A stretch of 64,000 bases of DNA from Chiridota heheva. Its lineage: Eukaryota; Echinodermata; Holothuroidea; Apodida; Chiridotidae. This document shows, in pieces, positions 1 to 31,609 of the stretch. The notes below the pieces were generated by a model. That model was not told the DNA's origin. It searched no databases and was given only the letters and a program-made list of their open reading frames with translations. Within the stretch, counting starts at the first letter, position 1. Each line of letters starts with the position of its first letter. A program made the position numbers and the translations under genes. The stretch lies in NCBI GenBank assembly GCA_020152595.1, contig JAIGNY010003179.1:463501-527500 (forward strand), read 5' to 3'.

Positions 1-3000
1 GTAGAAGGCTTATCATAATTCTTAAAGACCAGTTGTCGTCTCTAAAGTGCGAGGTAACTAAAACTTAAATTCTGGGTTTTGAATGGTCGAAACACAATGG
101 TTACAGGCTGCAACTTAGTTGACAGGCCAATCGGTATCGTTTTGGAATAAATTGTACGCCGCCACATTTTGGTCACGATAGATGGCCTTTAAATAGCATC
201 TCCTTACCAATCTATACTTCCAACTAATAGGGAAACTGTGCGTTAAGCAGGAACTGTGGGTAACACGGAAAACTCCTGATTTTGCTCAAACCACTGATGC
301 TGCCACAATTAATTGTTGATGATAACATTCTGCCAATAGGGTCACAGTCAGCAGAGTCAAGGGATGATTATACCTAAATTGGTTCGCTTATTCACTTGGT
401 TGGCGGATATCCGAGAATTTCGTGACATGAGGTCATCAGACCGCATAGTTACTGCTCGTCGCTGGCGTGAAAACAAAGCAATCATCTGAGTTTGTTTATA
501 TGACATACGTGATTGGCCCAAATTTCAACAGATTTGCAATTTTTTCCTTCTTCAAAATATTGACTAATAATCAATGTTCCAACTTAATCTTCAATTCTTT
601 GAGACAATGTATGATGATCGATTCAGGATATGTGGCGTCGCTTTGTTGAATTTTCGTTAAAAATATATCACTTTAACATGTAATATCACTATCAAAATAT
701 CAAAAGTAATATCATTTTTTGGAATAACCTTGAATTTATACAATTATTAGGAAACATCGAAAAAACGGACAATTTAAGGCCATAATTCCGAACGTTGCGG
801 AAGTTTAATCAACAACATTTTCGAAATAATCGGAAAATTTTATATCGTGACTTAAAAAAAATCGGTAATTCTTATAATCTGGTTAGGAAACAGCAGAACC
901 TGATTCGGAAAATCCAAAAATTCGGATAACAATTTTCCGAACAGCAAATACTGTATAGGGGAGGGGGGTGAGGGGGGGGGGGTGGTCACACCCACGGTCG
1001 CGACGCCCCTGGTAATCGACCGCTTATCCCACGCCTTAAAACCGAGGACTTGTTACACCAAGGAACTACTACACTACAAAACTACCGTATAAAAGACTGA
1101 GCAAATGTATTTTAGTTGGCGTGGAAATATTCTCTCTAAAAACGTAATTGTCAAATTTAACAACGACATTGTCAACAATGCACCGCGAATTACGGCCACA
1201 ATTGATTATGGTCACATTTGAACAATATTATGGTCAAATTGGACCATATTGTGGTCGAACTGATCGTTTAATTTTCACCATAGGTAAATCGGTGCATAGT
1301 TGGCCATGTCATAGTGAAAATTGACCAGTTCTTTTTTAGAGTGATGAAGGAAGACGACTTAGTCCAAAGAAAAAGAAACACAACATACTCACATAGAAAA
1401 AATACAATCCATAAAACAAAAGTGGAAGCACGCCATACATTTATTTTGTAGCGACTGATGTATGAACATGATAAACTAAATATTTTCGACAGGTATCATG
1501 TTTTGTAAGCAATTGAATAACGTATAGACAGTTTGGCACAATCAACAGTTACGTATACAAACAGACAAAACTTTCAATCGGTTTAAAACCTGCAACAGCA
1601 ATGGTGTGTAGAACATGGAACTAAGTTATTAAGCTACTAAATCAAACCCCAAAAAGTACCAAATCTACATTTTATGCAAATTAGATATATGATGTATTAG
1701 ATAACGTATCTCACATGATTTAATATGCTACAATAATGTCTATTTACATTTTAAATCATGTAGATATGTTCTTGTCAATCTGTCAATAAAATTTATGGTA
1801 TACGCTATATGGCGGCAATTTTGGATTTATGTAAATCATGTACAGTTCCCCTTTCCAGATTTCTGTCGACTTTTTCACTTTTTTCTTTTCTGGGGTCTTC
1901 AAAGAAATGCATGGTGGTAGAATAAATTATGTTACAATTAGTTATACCTGAAACAAATGGACGGGATTTGTCTACCGAAAGTGTGTGTGTGTGTGTGTGG
2001 GGATCAAAAGTAAAAGGGGAGCAAACCACCAAATCTTGCTAAGATGCAAAAAGTTACCATATAAACAATACAAATTTGGGAAAATGTGTGTGTTGGGGAA
2101 GTGGGTAGGGGTGGACGGTGGGAAGAAAGGGGATGGGGGGGGGGGTACGCTCCCCATTATTAGTTAGTACTCCCGCCTAAGCCTGAGGCCTTATTTTTAC
2201 TGGCCTATGTAGTCTTGGGGACTCTCTTCAGAGAGCCTTAACAGCCTAAGGCCAAGTAAAAGGGGCACTTCACTTTCAGAAAGGGGAATTTTTCCAATGG
2301 GGACACATTCCCCCTTACATGGGACTGGCAAAAATTGCTAGTTTGCTACTATTGAGTCAGTAACTAGGGACATTTTGAAAGGACACTTTTATCATATTTT
2401 TGTTTTCAAAAGTGTGCGCACATGCTATCAGGTCTTGCACCTTTGACAGTAATTGAGGGGCACTTTTCATTTTCAAAAGGGGCACTTTTGTTGTCATTTT
2501 TCGGAACAGGCCCCCAGTTCCTACACCTATGTGCCTTCACGTATACTCTAGATCAGCGGATTTCCCCAAAATAACGTTATCAAATTCCCTTGACATCCCT
2601 ACTTTTGTGAGCAGTTGTACATTTAAACATGCTCGAATTATATGTACAGTGAATGTTCCCTTTTTAAGGTCAATCGTGTGTAGCCCTCCAACTAAAATCC
2701 CTAACATCCGCACAGTGGCGGCGCCAGGATTTTGGTAAATGGGGAAGCAAGAGAGAGGCAATTTTGTTTCATGCATGGGGCAAAAGCTTATAAATTGGAC
2801 AAAATATGTTACTTTCCAAAATCTCTTGGTGCAGGTGGGGAGAGGGGGTTGGGGGCCAAGCGATCTGGTGGGCGCTATGCCCCTATTCCCGCCGTAATAT
2901 CCGCACCGTTTTTAACAAGAAGACACAAGCCAGTTGATTTATTTAAATATTAACATTGAATAATTTACCATTCGCATACTTCAATCACTCAGCTGGCTAT

Positions 3001-3580
3001 ATCATCTGACCATGTATTCTGGTATACAGGTACCGCATTTAAAAGAATAACTTATGTAGCTGTATGACGTAAAAACTTCCCAAGTTTGCCGCTTGTATCA
3101 TTTAGTATGTTAGGTTGGTTTAGTATTCAAGGGGATCCAGGATTTAAACGAAAAAAAGAGAAGGGGGGGGGGAGGGGTCCTAAGTAAAGTCATGAAAATT
3201 TGATGGTGCGAATTCTTTGCACTAAGCATATGTGTGTAGAGTGTGTAGGCCATGTGGGGTGAGTGTGTTGGGAGGGTGGGGGCACTGATTTTTTCAAACA
3301 CTTTTTGCGGAGGCAACTAACAGTTTTGAAAAATGTATCCCATCGTGCAAAGTGTGAAATCTTCAGGAACTTAGCCACGCCCATATGGAATTGAAATTTT
3401 CCTGAAAAATTTTACCTCCCAACCGGACAGAAAGCATGCAACCGGACAATGAAATTCTCTCCTCAAGGGGCACCTTCTCCTGCTCCTTGTTTACTATGCT
3501 TTGTCCTCCTGTAACAGTAAACAGGTAAAGTATTCGATTGAAATGATAACATATTAAATTATCATAGGATAGCATATTTT
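1..3580. other. Gene-poor flank
   Basis: No exon-like or family-recognisable coding sequence is visible on either strand. The stretch holds a short GT run (about 1981-1998), several poly-G tracts (about 961-982, 2136-2146, 3164-3174) and one copy of a dispersed TGACCATA-rich repeat. The open frames are short, lack splice context and resemble nothing I know. Confidence 0.6.
1194..1345. repeat. TGACCATA-rich dispersed repeat, copy 1
   Basis: Alternating direct and inverted copies of TGGTCAAATTTGACCA-like words, ending in TTTTTTAGAGTG. Related copies lie at 31454-31600, which starts with CACTCTAAATAAGG in the opposite sense, and at 42778-43130. The shared terminal CACTCTAAAAAAGG and internal palindromes suggest a short non-autonomous DNA element. 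The exact left boundary is unclear. Confidence 0.6.
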
Positions 3581-3589
3581 TCAGAATTT

Positions 3590-3835
3590 AAGAAAATTTA
3601 AAAAAAATGAAGAAAATTTTTCAAAAATAAAGGAAATTGTACTAAAAGTGAAGAAAATTTGATGAAAATGAAGAAAATATTACAAAATTGAAGCAAAATT
3701 TTTGAAAATTGAAAACAGCTACCAAAATTGTACAAATTATCCAGAATATGAAAAATTACAAAAAAATTGAAGGAAATCTCCCAAAAATGAAAAATTTGAG
3801 GAAAGTTGAATGAGATTTCCTGAAAATTTATGGTG
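3590..3835. repeat. Degenerate A-rich array (AAAATGAAGGAAATTT-like)
   Basis: Irregular repeats of about 16-20 bases built on GAAGGAAATTT and GAAAATTT. The same type of sequence recurs at 9475-9725, 15240-15540, 26340-26600, 41280-41560 and 46920-47310, in both orientations. It seems to be the body of a dispersed repeat rather than an isolated microsatellite. Confidence 0.6.
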
Positions 3836-3854
3836 CCATGAAATCTGACTCTTC

Positions 3855-4050
3855 AAAATCAGTTCGGGGGCAATATTGTACTCGCCCTGTGCGGCTTCGT
3901 ATTGACGCACAGCTACCTATTGTCACACTGCTGCTTATTGTCGTACACAAGGTGCTTCTTATTGTTACACTGCTTCTTAGTGTCACAAACAATGTGTTTC
4001 TTATTGTCACACATTTGCGACAATAAGAAGTACATAGTGTGCGAAAAAGT
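3855..4050. repeat. Hairpin repeat element, left of the minisatellite
   Basis: Tandem units of about 22 bases on the theme GCTTCTTATTGTCACACT are followed at about 4000-4032 by a turn into the complement (CAATAAGAAG). Its outer part (GTGCGGCTTCGTATTGACGCACAGC) matches the reverse complement of the outer end of the element at 8817-9085. The two therefore sit as inverted partners around the 15-bp minisatellite. Confidence 0.65.
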
Positions 4051-5460
4051 TATGCCATGGCAAGTTCATGAATCTTATTTTTACAGTTCTTAGTTTTATT
4101 GGTCTTAATTATCCATATCTTAGTTTTCCAGGTCTTAGTTTTCCAGGTCTTAGTTATCCAGGTCTTAGTTTTCCAAGTCTTAGATTTACAGGTCTTAGTT
4201 TTACGGGTCTCGATTTTACAAGTCTTAGTTTTCCAGGACTTAGTTTACCGGGTCTTAGTTTTACAGGTCTTACTTTTCCAGGTCATAGTTTTCCAGGTCT
4301 TAGTTTTACAAGTCTTCTTTTTCCAGAACTTAGTTTTACAGTTTCAAAAGTCTTACTTTTCTAGGTCATAGTTTTCCAGGTCTAGTTTTCCAGGTCTTTG
4401 TTTTCCAGGTCATAGTTTTGCAGGTCTTAGTTTTACAGGTCTCTGTTTTACACGTCTTAGTTTTCCAGGTCTTAGTTTTACAAGTCTTAGTTTTACGGGT
4501 CTGAGTTTTCCAGGTCTTAGTTTTACATGCCTTTCTTTTCCAGATCTTAGTTTGCCAGGTCTTAGTTTTACAGGTCTTACTTTTCCAGGTCATAGTTTTC
4601 CAGGTCTTAGTTTTACAGGTCTTCGTTTTTCAGGTCTCTGTTTTACACGTCTTAGTTTTCCAGGTCTTAGATTTACAAGTCTTATTTTTACAGCTCTTAG
4701 TTTTGCAGGTCTCTGTTTTACATGTCTTAATTTTCCAGGTCTTAATTTTCCAGGTCTTCGTTTTCCAGGTCTTAGTTTTCTAGGTCTTAGATTTACAGGT
4801 CTTAGTTTTACGGGTCTGAGTTTTACAAGTCTAAGTTTTACATGCCTTTCTTTTTTAGATCTTAGTTTTCCAGGACTTAGTTTGCCAGGTCTTAGTTTTA
4901 CAGGTCTTACCTTTCCAGATCAAAGTTTTCCAGGTCTTAGTTTTATAGATCTTAGTTTTCCAGGTCTCTGTTTTACACGTCTTAGTTTTCCAGGTCTTAG
5001 TTTTCCAGGTCTTCGTTTTCCAGGTCTTAGTTTTCCAGGTCTTAGATTTACAGGTCTTAGTTTTACAGGTCTGAGTTTTACAAGTCTTAGTTTTACATGC
5101 CTTTCTTTTTTAGATCTTAGTTTTCCAGGACTTAGTTTGCCAGGTCTTAGTTTTACAGGTCTTACTTTTCCAGATCATAGTTTTCCAGGTCTTAGTTTTC
5201 CAGGTCTTCGTTTTCCAGGTCTTAGTTTTCCAGATCTTAGGTTTATAGGTCTTAGTTATACAGGTCTTGCTTTTACAGGTCTTAGTTTTACAGGTCTAAT
5301 TAGTTTTACAGGTCTAATTAGTTTGACAGGTCTTGGTTTTGCAGGTGTTAGTTTTCCAGATCTTAGTTTTCCAGGTCTTACTTTTGGAGGTGTTAGATTT
5401 ACAGATCTTAGTTTTCCAGGTCTTAGCTTTGCAGGTCTTAGCTTTGCAGGTCTTAATTTC

Positions 5461-5585
5461 CCAAGATGCAAAGAATTGTACTGATTTTCAGTCACACTCA
5501 GTAACTAGATTAAATTCCAAATTTTTAATTTGATAAATTTAATAAATTTTATTTTTAAGATTTAATTTTACAGTTCTTCGTTTGA
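5461..5585. repeat. Spacer of the minisatellite higher-order repeat, copy 1
   Basis: A unique-looking spacer interrupts the 15-bp array. It contains TTTCAGTCACACTCAGTAAC followed by ATTAAATTCCAAATTTTTAA. A near-identical spacer occurs at 7615-7740. The 15-bp units just upstream also match in order (GCAGGTGTTAG at about 5340 and 7509; CTAATTAG at about 5298 and 7454), so a block of about 2.15 kb was duplicated. Confidence 0.85.
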
Positions 5586-7614
5586 CAGGTCTTCTTAGTT
5601 TTGCAGGTCGCTGTTTTGCAGGTCTTAGTTTTGCAGGTCTTAGTTTTACAGATCTTAGTTTTGCAGGTCTTTGTTTTCCAGGTCTTAGTTTTCCAGGTCT
5701 TCGTTTTCCAGGTCTTAGTTTTCTAGGTCTTAGATTTACAAGTCTTAGTTTTACGGGTCTGAGTTTTACAAGTCTAAGTTTTACATGCCTTTCTTTTTTA
5801 AATCTTAGTTTTCCAGGACTTAGTTTGCCAGGTCTTAGTTTTACAGGTCTTGCCTTTCCAGATCAAAGTTTTCTAGGTCTTAGTTTTACAGGTCTTAGTT
5901 TTATAGATCTTAGTTTTGCAGGTCTCTGTTTTACACGTCTTAGTTTTGCAGGTCTTAGTTTTACATGTTTTAGTTTTACATGTTTTAGTTTTACAGATCT
6001 TAGTTTTACAGCTCTTAGTTTTACAGATCTTAGTTTTACAGATCTTAGTTTTACAGATCTTAGTTTCCAGATCTTAGTTTTTCAGTTCTTGGTTTTACAT
6101 GTCTTAGTTTTCCAGATCTTAGTTTTACAGGTCTTAGCTTTACAGGTCTTAGTTTTCAGATCTTAGTTTTCCAGATCTTAGTTTTACTGTCTTAGTTTTA
6201 CAGATCTTAGTATTACAGCCTTTAATTTTCCGGGTCTTAGTTTCCAGATCTTAGTTTTCCAGATCTTAGTTTTACATGTCTTATTTTACCTCTCTTAGTT
6301 TTACAGGTCTTAGTTTTACAGGTCCTACTTTTACAAGTCTTAGTTTCCAGATCTAAGTTTCCAGATCTTAGTTTAAAAGTCTTAGTTGTACAGCTCTTAG
6401 TTTTCCAGATCTTAGTTCTCCAGGTCTTAGTTTTCCAGATCTAAGTTTCCAGGTCTTAGTTTTCCAGATCTTAGTTTTATATGTCTTAGTTTTACAGGTA
6501 TTAATTTTCCAGATCTTAGTTTTACAGATCTTAGTTTTCCAGAACTTTGTTTTCCAGGTCTTAGTTTTTCAGGTCTTAATTTTCCAGGTCTTAGTTTTAC
6601 AGATCTTAGTTTTCCAAATCATAATTTCACAGGTCTTAGTTTTACAGATCTTAGTTTTAAAGGTCTTAGTTTTTTAGGTCTTAGTTTCCCATATCTTAGT
6701 TTTACATGTCTTAGTTTTACAGGTCTTTCTTTTACAGATCTTAGTTTTACAGGTCTTAATTTTCCAGGTCTTAGTTTTACATATCTTAGTTTTCCAAATC
6801 ATAACTTCACAGGTCTTAGTTTTCCAGATTTTAGTTTTAAAGGTCTTAGTTTTCTAGGTCTTAGTTTCCCATATCTTAGTTTGCATGTCTTAGTTTACAT
6901 GTCTTCGTTTTACAGATCTTAGTATTACAGGTCTTAGTTTTACAGGTCTTAATTTTCAAGATCTTAGTTTTACAGATCTTACTTTCACAGATCTTACTTT
7001 TACAGGTCTTGGTATTCCATATCTTAGTTTTACAGGTCTTAGTTTTACAGGTCTTAGTTTTCAAGATCTTAGTTTTACAGGTCTTAGTTTTACAGGTCTT
7101 GGTATTCCATATCTTAGTTTTACAGTTCTTAGTTTTACAGCTCTTAGTTTTTTAAGTCTTAGTTTTCAAGATCTTAGTTTTACAGGTCTTAGTTTTACAG
7201 GTCTTAGTTTTCCAAGTCTTAATTTTACAGGTCTTACAGGTCTTAGTTTTCCAAGTCAAAGTTTTACAGCTCTTAGTTTTAAAGGTCTCTGTTTTACACG
7301 TCTTACTTTTCAAGGTTTTAGATTTCCAGATCTTAGTTTTGCAGGTCTTAGTTTTGCAGGTCTTCGTTTTGCAGGTCTTAGTTTTCCAGTCCTTAGTTTT
7401 CCAAGTTTTAGTTTTCCAGGTCTTAGTTTTCCAGGTCTTTACTTTTCCACGTCTAATTAGTTTTACAGGTCTTAGTTTTAAAGATCTTAGTTTTCCAGGT
7501 CTTGGTTTTGCAGGTGTTAGTTTTCCAGATCTTAGTTTACCAGGTCTTACTTTTGCATGTGTTAGTTTTGCAGCTCTTAGCTTTCCAGGTCTTATTTTCC
7601 CAGGCCTTAGTTTT

Positions 7615-7740
7615 TCAAGAAGCGAAGAAATGTACTAAATTTCAGTCACATTCAGTAATTAGATTAAATTCCAAATTTTTAATTTCATAAATTTGTCAAT
7701 GTCTATTTTTTAAGATTTGATTTTACAGTTCTTCGTTTGA
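7615..7740. repeat. Spacer of the minisatellite higher-order repeat, copy 2
   Basis: Second copy of the spacer at 5461-5585, about 2154 bases downstream, with a handful of substitutions. It contains TTTCAGTCACATTCAGTAAT. Both spacers are followed by the same TTTTACAGTTCTTCGTTTGAC re-entry into repeat units. Confidence 0.85.
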
Positions 7741-7829
7741 CAAATCTTCGTTTTACGGTCTTTATTTTACAGTTCTTCGTTTGACAGGTCTTCGTTTTAC
7801 GGTCTTCGTTTTACATTTTTCAGGTCTTG

Positions 7830-8816
7830 AGTCATGGGCCTTCGTTCTTCGCTTTACAGTCACCCGACAAAATTACCATTTTGCGTTTTTTCTTTCAAAA
7901 CAAAATACCTTAAAACAATTCCTAGTGGTCTTTTAGGAAGAGCAACCACACACAAAGTTATAGATATGAAATATATGGAACAAGATCTAATACCAATTTG
8001 AATCAATCAATTGCCCCAAGCTTAATCTGTATCATGTGTGAATCATTGGCTCTAAACATGAAGTCTGTGTTGCAAAATGTCCTCGTTCCTTTGAACCGGT
8101 CACAGTAACTGATGCAGATCCGAGTTCTGCTTGCAGTTGTTTTTTGATCATGCTGGGAATAGGAGTACCCAAGCTACAGACATAAAGGTCCTGGATACGC
8201 TCGCAAGGGCCCCTCCAGCAAATGCTACGGCCCTGCTACTGATGCAAAGGGCCCCTGTTGCAGACGCCAGTGCCCCTCCTGTAAATACTTATGCTTGGTC
8301 TGCATGCAGGTTCAAAGCCACTCCAATGCAGTCCAAATGTCTTTCTTACAAATACAAACAATATTATTGGTCATAAATTCTTCTTCTTCTTATAATTTTT
8401 TTCGTGTGGGTGTGAGCAAACTTGGTGCCTCCGAGTTGCATACCGATAACTAAAGGATTAGTCTTAACCTCAGAAAGGCATTTAGTCGGAAAGTGATTTT
8501 GTATCCCAAAGTCTGGCAGAAATTTAATATTTGTATTAGATTAGAATTAAATTACGTCAAAAATTGGTGATGACCTTTTTTCTTTTTTTTTTCAAAAATA
8601 TTCCGATACAGAGAGGCATGGACAGGACACTTTAATAAAATTTTGAATTTATGCTCTTCCCTTTAATATCATGACTCTACCAGCGCTGCTGACAAGGGTC
8701 GTTGTTGTTAACGACAGTGCCCCTTCCAGTGCTATTTCTGCAGATTCAATAAACTTCTGAATATAATTTTTTCCACGTGAAATCATGATTTGATTTAGGT
8801 CAAAAGTCTTACATGC
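7830..8816. other. No gene seen
   Basis: About 1 kb between the minisatellite and the right hairpin element. At 8200-8290 and 8690-8760 there are short GC-richer, loosely repeated GCCCCTCC and GCCCTGCTACTGATGC words. An 81-residue open frame at 8131-8376 runs through them, but I recognise nothing in it. Confidence 0.5.
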
Positions 8817-9085
8817 TTATTGGACTGCTTACTATTGTCCCACACTATGTGTTTCTTATTGTCGCACATGTGTGGCAATAAGAAGCACCAAGTGTGTGGC
8901 AATAAGAATCAGTGTAACAATAGGAAGCACTTAGTGTGTGACAATAAGAAGCACCAAGTGTGTGGCAATAAGAATCAGTGTAACAATAGGAAGCACTTAT
9001 AGTGTGTGACAATACGAAGCAGTGAAGCAGTGCGACAATAAGAAGCTGTGCGTCGGAATAGGAAACCGCACACGCCCCCGGTTCC
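8817..9085. repeat. Hairpin repeat element, right of the minisatellite
   Basis: A palindrome is centred on CACATGTG at 8865-8872, with arms of about 44 bases (GTTTCTTATTGTCGC on the left, GTGGCAATAAGAAGC on the right). It runs on into tandem GTGTGACAATAAGAAGCAC units. The outer end (GAAGCTGTGCGTCGG) matches, inverted, the outer end of 3855-4050. Confidence 0.7.
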
Positions 9086-9934
9086 TACGCCACTGAATTT
9101 TAAGCCATAAACCTAAAGGTGTCACATTGTTGTCAGTTTAATACTGATAAAGGTTAGGTGTGTAAAAATGTATGATTTTAGTGTTATTAGATATTTTGCT
9201 GAAAATTCCAAAATGTGGTATCCGCAGCCCCGGACCCTCTGGATCCGCCCTTGTTATTAAGCGCAAATAATATAGAACATATTCAAATGCTCTGTACATT
9301 AAAGAAATGATGTCATAAAATACTTTAAAATATACATAATATTTGAATATATGAATACATAATTAAGATTTTAAAAGAATAAATAAATAAATCAATCAAT
9401 CAATCCATGCATGCATCCATCAATCATTACAAAAATAAAATCACATATGATTCCTCCTCGGTTGAAAAGTAAACTTAGGGAATTATTGAGAAAAAATATA
9501 AACAAACTGGTAAACATGTAAATTGATAGAAAATTTTGTAAAATGAAAAACGATTTGAAAAATTGACTGAAAATATAGTAACTTTAAAGTCTCGTAAAAG
9601 TAAAAAACATTTTCGAAAATTTAAGGAAAATGTAATACAACGTACTGATTTGGAAAGTGTTTTAGCAGTTTTGTAAAAACTGAAGGAAATATCTGCAAAA
9701 CATTCGATGAGCAGCATTTTCGATTAAATTAATTACCACGTGCAATTTTTCCGCAGGTTACCGGAGAGTTATGAGTTCCCCCCACAGGCCACTCTCTGAG
9801 AGGGGAACGTTCCTACATGATACCTACCCATAACCCAAAAGGAACAAATAGCTAGGACCGCTTATCAGAATTCTTAAACAGCATCACTCTACTAGCAGAC
9901 TAGCTCACTTCCAACTAGCTGAGTAGTATCCGCT
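9086..9934. other. 3' flank of the GST gene; no further gene seen
   Basis: AT-rich sequence with a short (AATA)n/(ATCA)n stretch at 9378-9425 and a degenerate GAAAATTT-type array at about 9475-9725. The minus-strand GST transcript must end in this stretch. I could not point to a convincing polyadenylation signal. Confidence 0.4.
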
Positions 9935-30512
<20,578 letters not shown>

Positions 30513-30920
30513 GATGATATGATCAAATGCTAATACGCCTGGCCCTTCGGATCATAGGCTTATGGATACGATGCACGATAAACAGTTGGCCGTCAAGCTT
30601 AGATTACTGTCAGATATGGATATAAGTTTGTTTAGTATTGTAATGCTAAGTTTGAAATACTTCTGAACCAGTACATAGTTGACATTTAACCTTTGTTCGA
30701 CTTTGATCTTTTTATCAAATACCTCCATATTAAAATTGTATATATGCCATAAGAGTGTCCCGTTAGAGCAGTGGTGTGGTGGATCATGTTTCACTGGAGG
30801 AAAGGGAATTTTGGCGTCCCCACCCCCACACAAAATGCTCGCTCATAAGTGTAAAGCACTTATAGTTGGGCACACTGGCATGCACCGTTTACTGGTTTAG
30901 GAAATTGCTTAATGGCCTAG
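30513..30920 (-). other. 5' flank of GST; no promoter motif assigned
   Basis: Immediately upstream of the GST start codon. The 5' UTR and start site must lie here or in an unseen exon further upstream. No convincing TATA box or CpG cluster was identified, and no other gene is seen. Confidence 0.4.
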
Positions 30921-31010
30921 GGGTTGGGGGGGGGGGAGTTGTTGGGGGAGGGGGGAGTTGTTGAAGGAGGGGGAGGGGGAGGGGGAGGGGAGGGGGAGGG
31001 GAGGGCGTCC
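30921..31010. repeat. G-rich minisatellite with G-quadruplex potential
   Basis: Runs of four to twelve G separated by A, AGTTGTT or A-only loops over about 90 bases on the plus strand. It contains far more than the four G-runs needed for quadruplex folding. It lies about 400 bases upstream of the GST start codon, on the non-template strand relative to a plus transcript. Confidence 0.85.
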
Positions 31011-31011
31011 G

Positions 31012-31450
31012 GAAGCCCTACGTTTCTCGTGATTTTGATTGCAGATATTTGCTTAACATTGTGTAAAATCCAGGGTTTAAGCTTGCGTTTCTCGTAATTT
31101 ATGGGAGCAGAAAATTGCTTAAACCTACGGTGAAAAGTGAGGCAAATCTAGAAACGAAGCCTCATGGGTAGCTGCAGGCATGCCTGCATTGCTCGTAATT
31201 TCGAGAGCAGAAAACTGCTTAATATTGTGTAAACTCCAAAATTGAAGCTCTATCTATAAAGCCCACGCATCAAAGCCCCGCATCGAAGCCCCCGCAAACC
31301 CTACATTTCTCGTGATTTTGATAGCAGAAAATTGCTTTAAATTGTGTCAAACCTGTTAGCGAGGCCACATTAAGCCCTGTGCCTCTTGTAATTTTGGTAG
31401 CAAAAATTTGCTTCAAATTGTGTCAAATCTGGGGACGAAAGCCACGAAAG
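31012..31450. repeat. Tandem array of about five 80-110-bp units
   Basis: Each diverged unit has the order CTACATTTCTCGTGATTTTG, GCAGAAAATTGCTT, ATTGTGTCAAA(C/T)CTG and GAAGCC. Unit lengths vary. No coding potential was seen. Confidence 0.75.
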
Positions 31451-31453
31451 CCC

Positions 31454-31600
31454 TACACTCTAAATAAGGAGTGGTCAAATTTGACCATGACATGATCAAC
31501 TATCAGACAATATGCACCGATCCTTGGTCAAAATTGAACAACAAATTTGACCATAATATAGTCAGATTTGACCATAGTGTAATCAGATTTGACCATAAAT
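31454..31600. repeat. TGACCATA-rich dispersed repeat, copy 2
   Basis: Starts CACTCTAAATAAGGAGTGG and contains AATTTGACCATAATATAGTC and related palindromic words. In opposite orientation it matches 1194-1345. Confidence 0.6.
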
Positions 31601-31609
31601 AACTAGGCC

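Larger units (their letters stand above)
4089..7826. repeat. 15-bp minisatellite, about 3.7 kb
   Basis: Units of CTTAGTTTTCCAGGT or CTTAGTTTTACAGGT run almost without break, on the order of 230 copies. Variants at the CCA/ACA/GCA triplet and at GGT/GAT/AGT are intermixed, and the last 200 bases are degenerate. Because 15 is a multiple of three and two forward frames lack stops, long fortuitous frames appear (4552-5484 encodes 310 residues, 5582-6166 encodes 194). These read as a five-residue GLSFP/GLSFT period that superficially resembles pentapeptide-repeat proteins. There is no conserved start, no flanking domain and no splice context, so I treat it as satellite DNA. It begins about 2.1 kb beyond the 3' end of the GST gene. 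Confidence 0.95.

Noticed and set aside
4552..5484. 310-residue open frame resembling a pentapeptide-repeat or collagen-like protein
   Set aside because: It is entirely 15-bp minisatellite; two frames are open purely because of unit length and composition, and there is no non-repeat protein context.
8820..9070. CRISPR-like repeat array
   Set aside because: Units are contiguous, diverged and self-complementary with no constant-length spacers, and the genome is animal.
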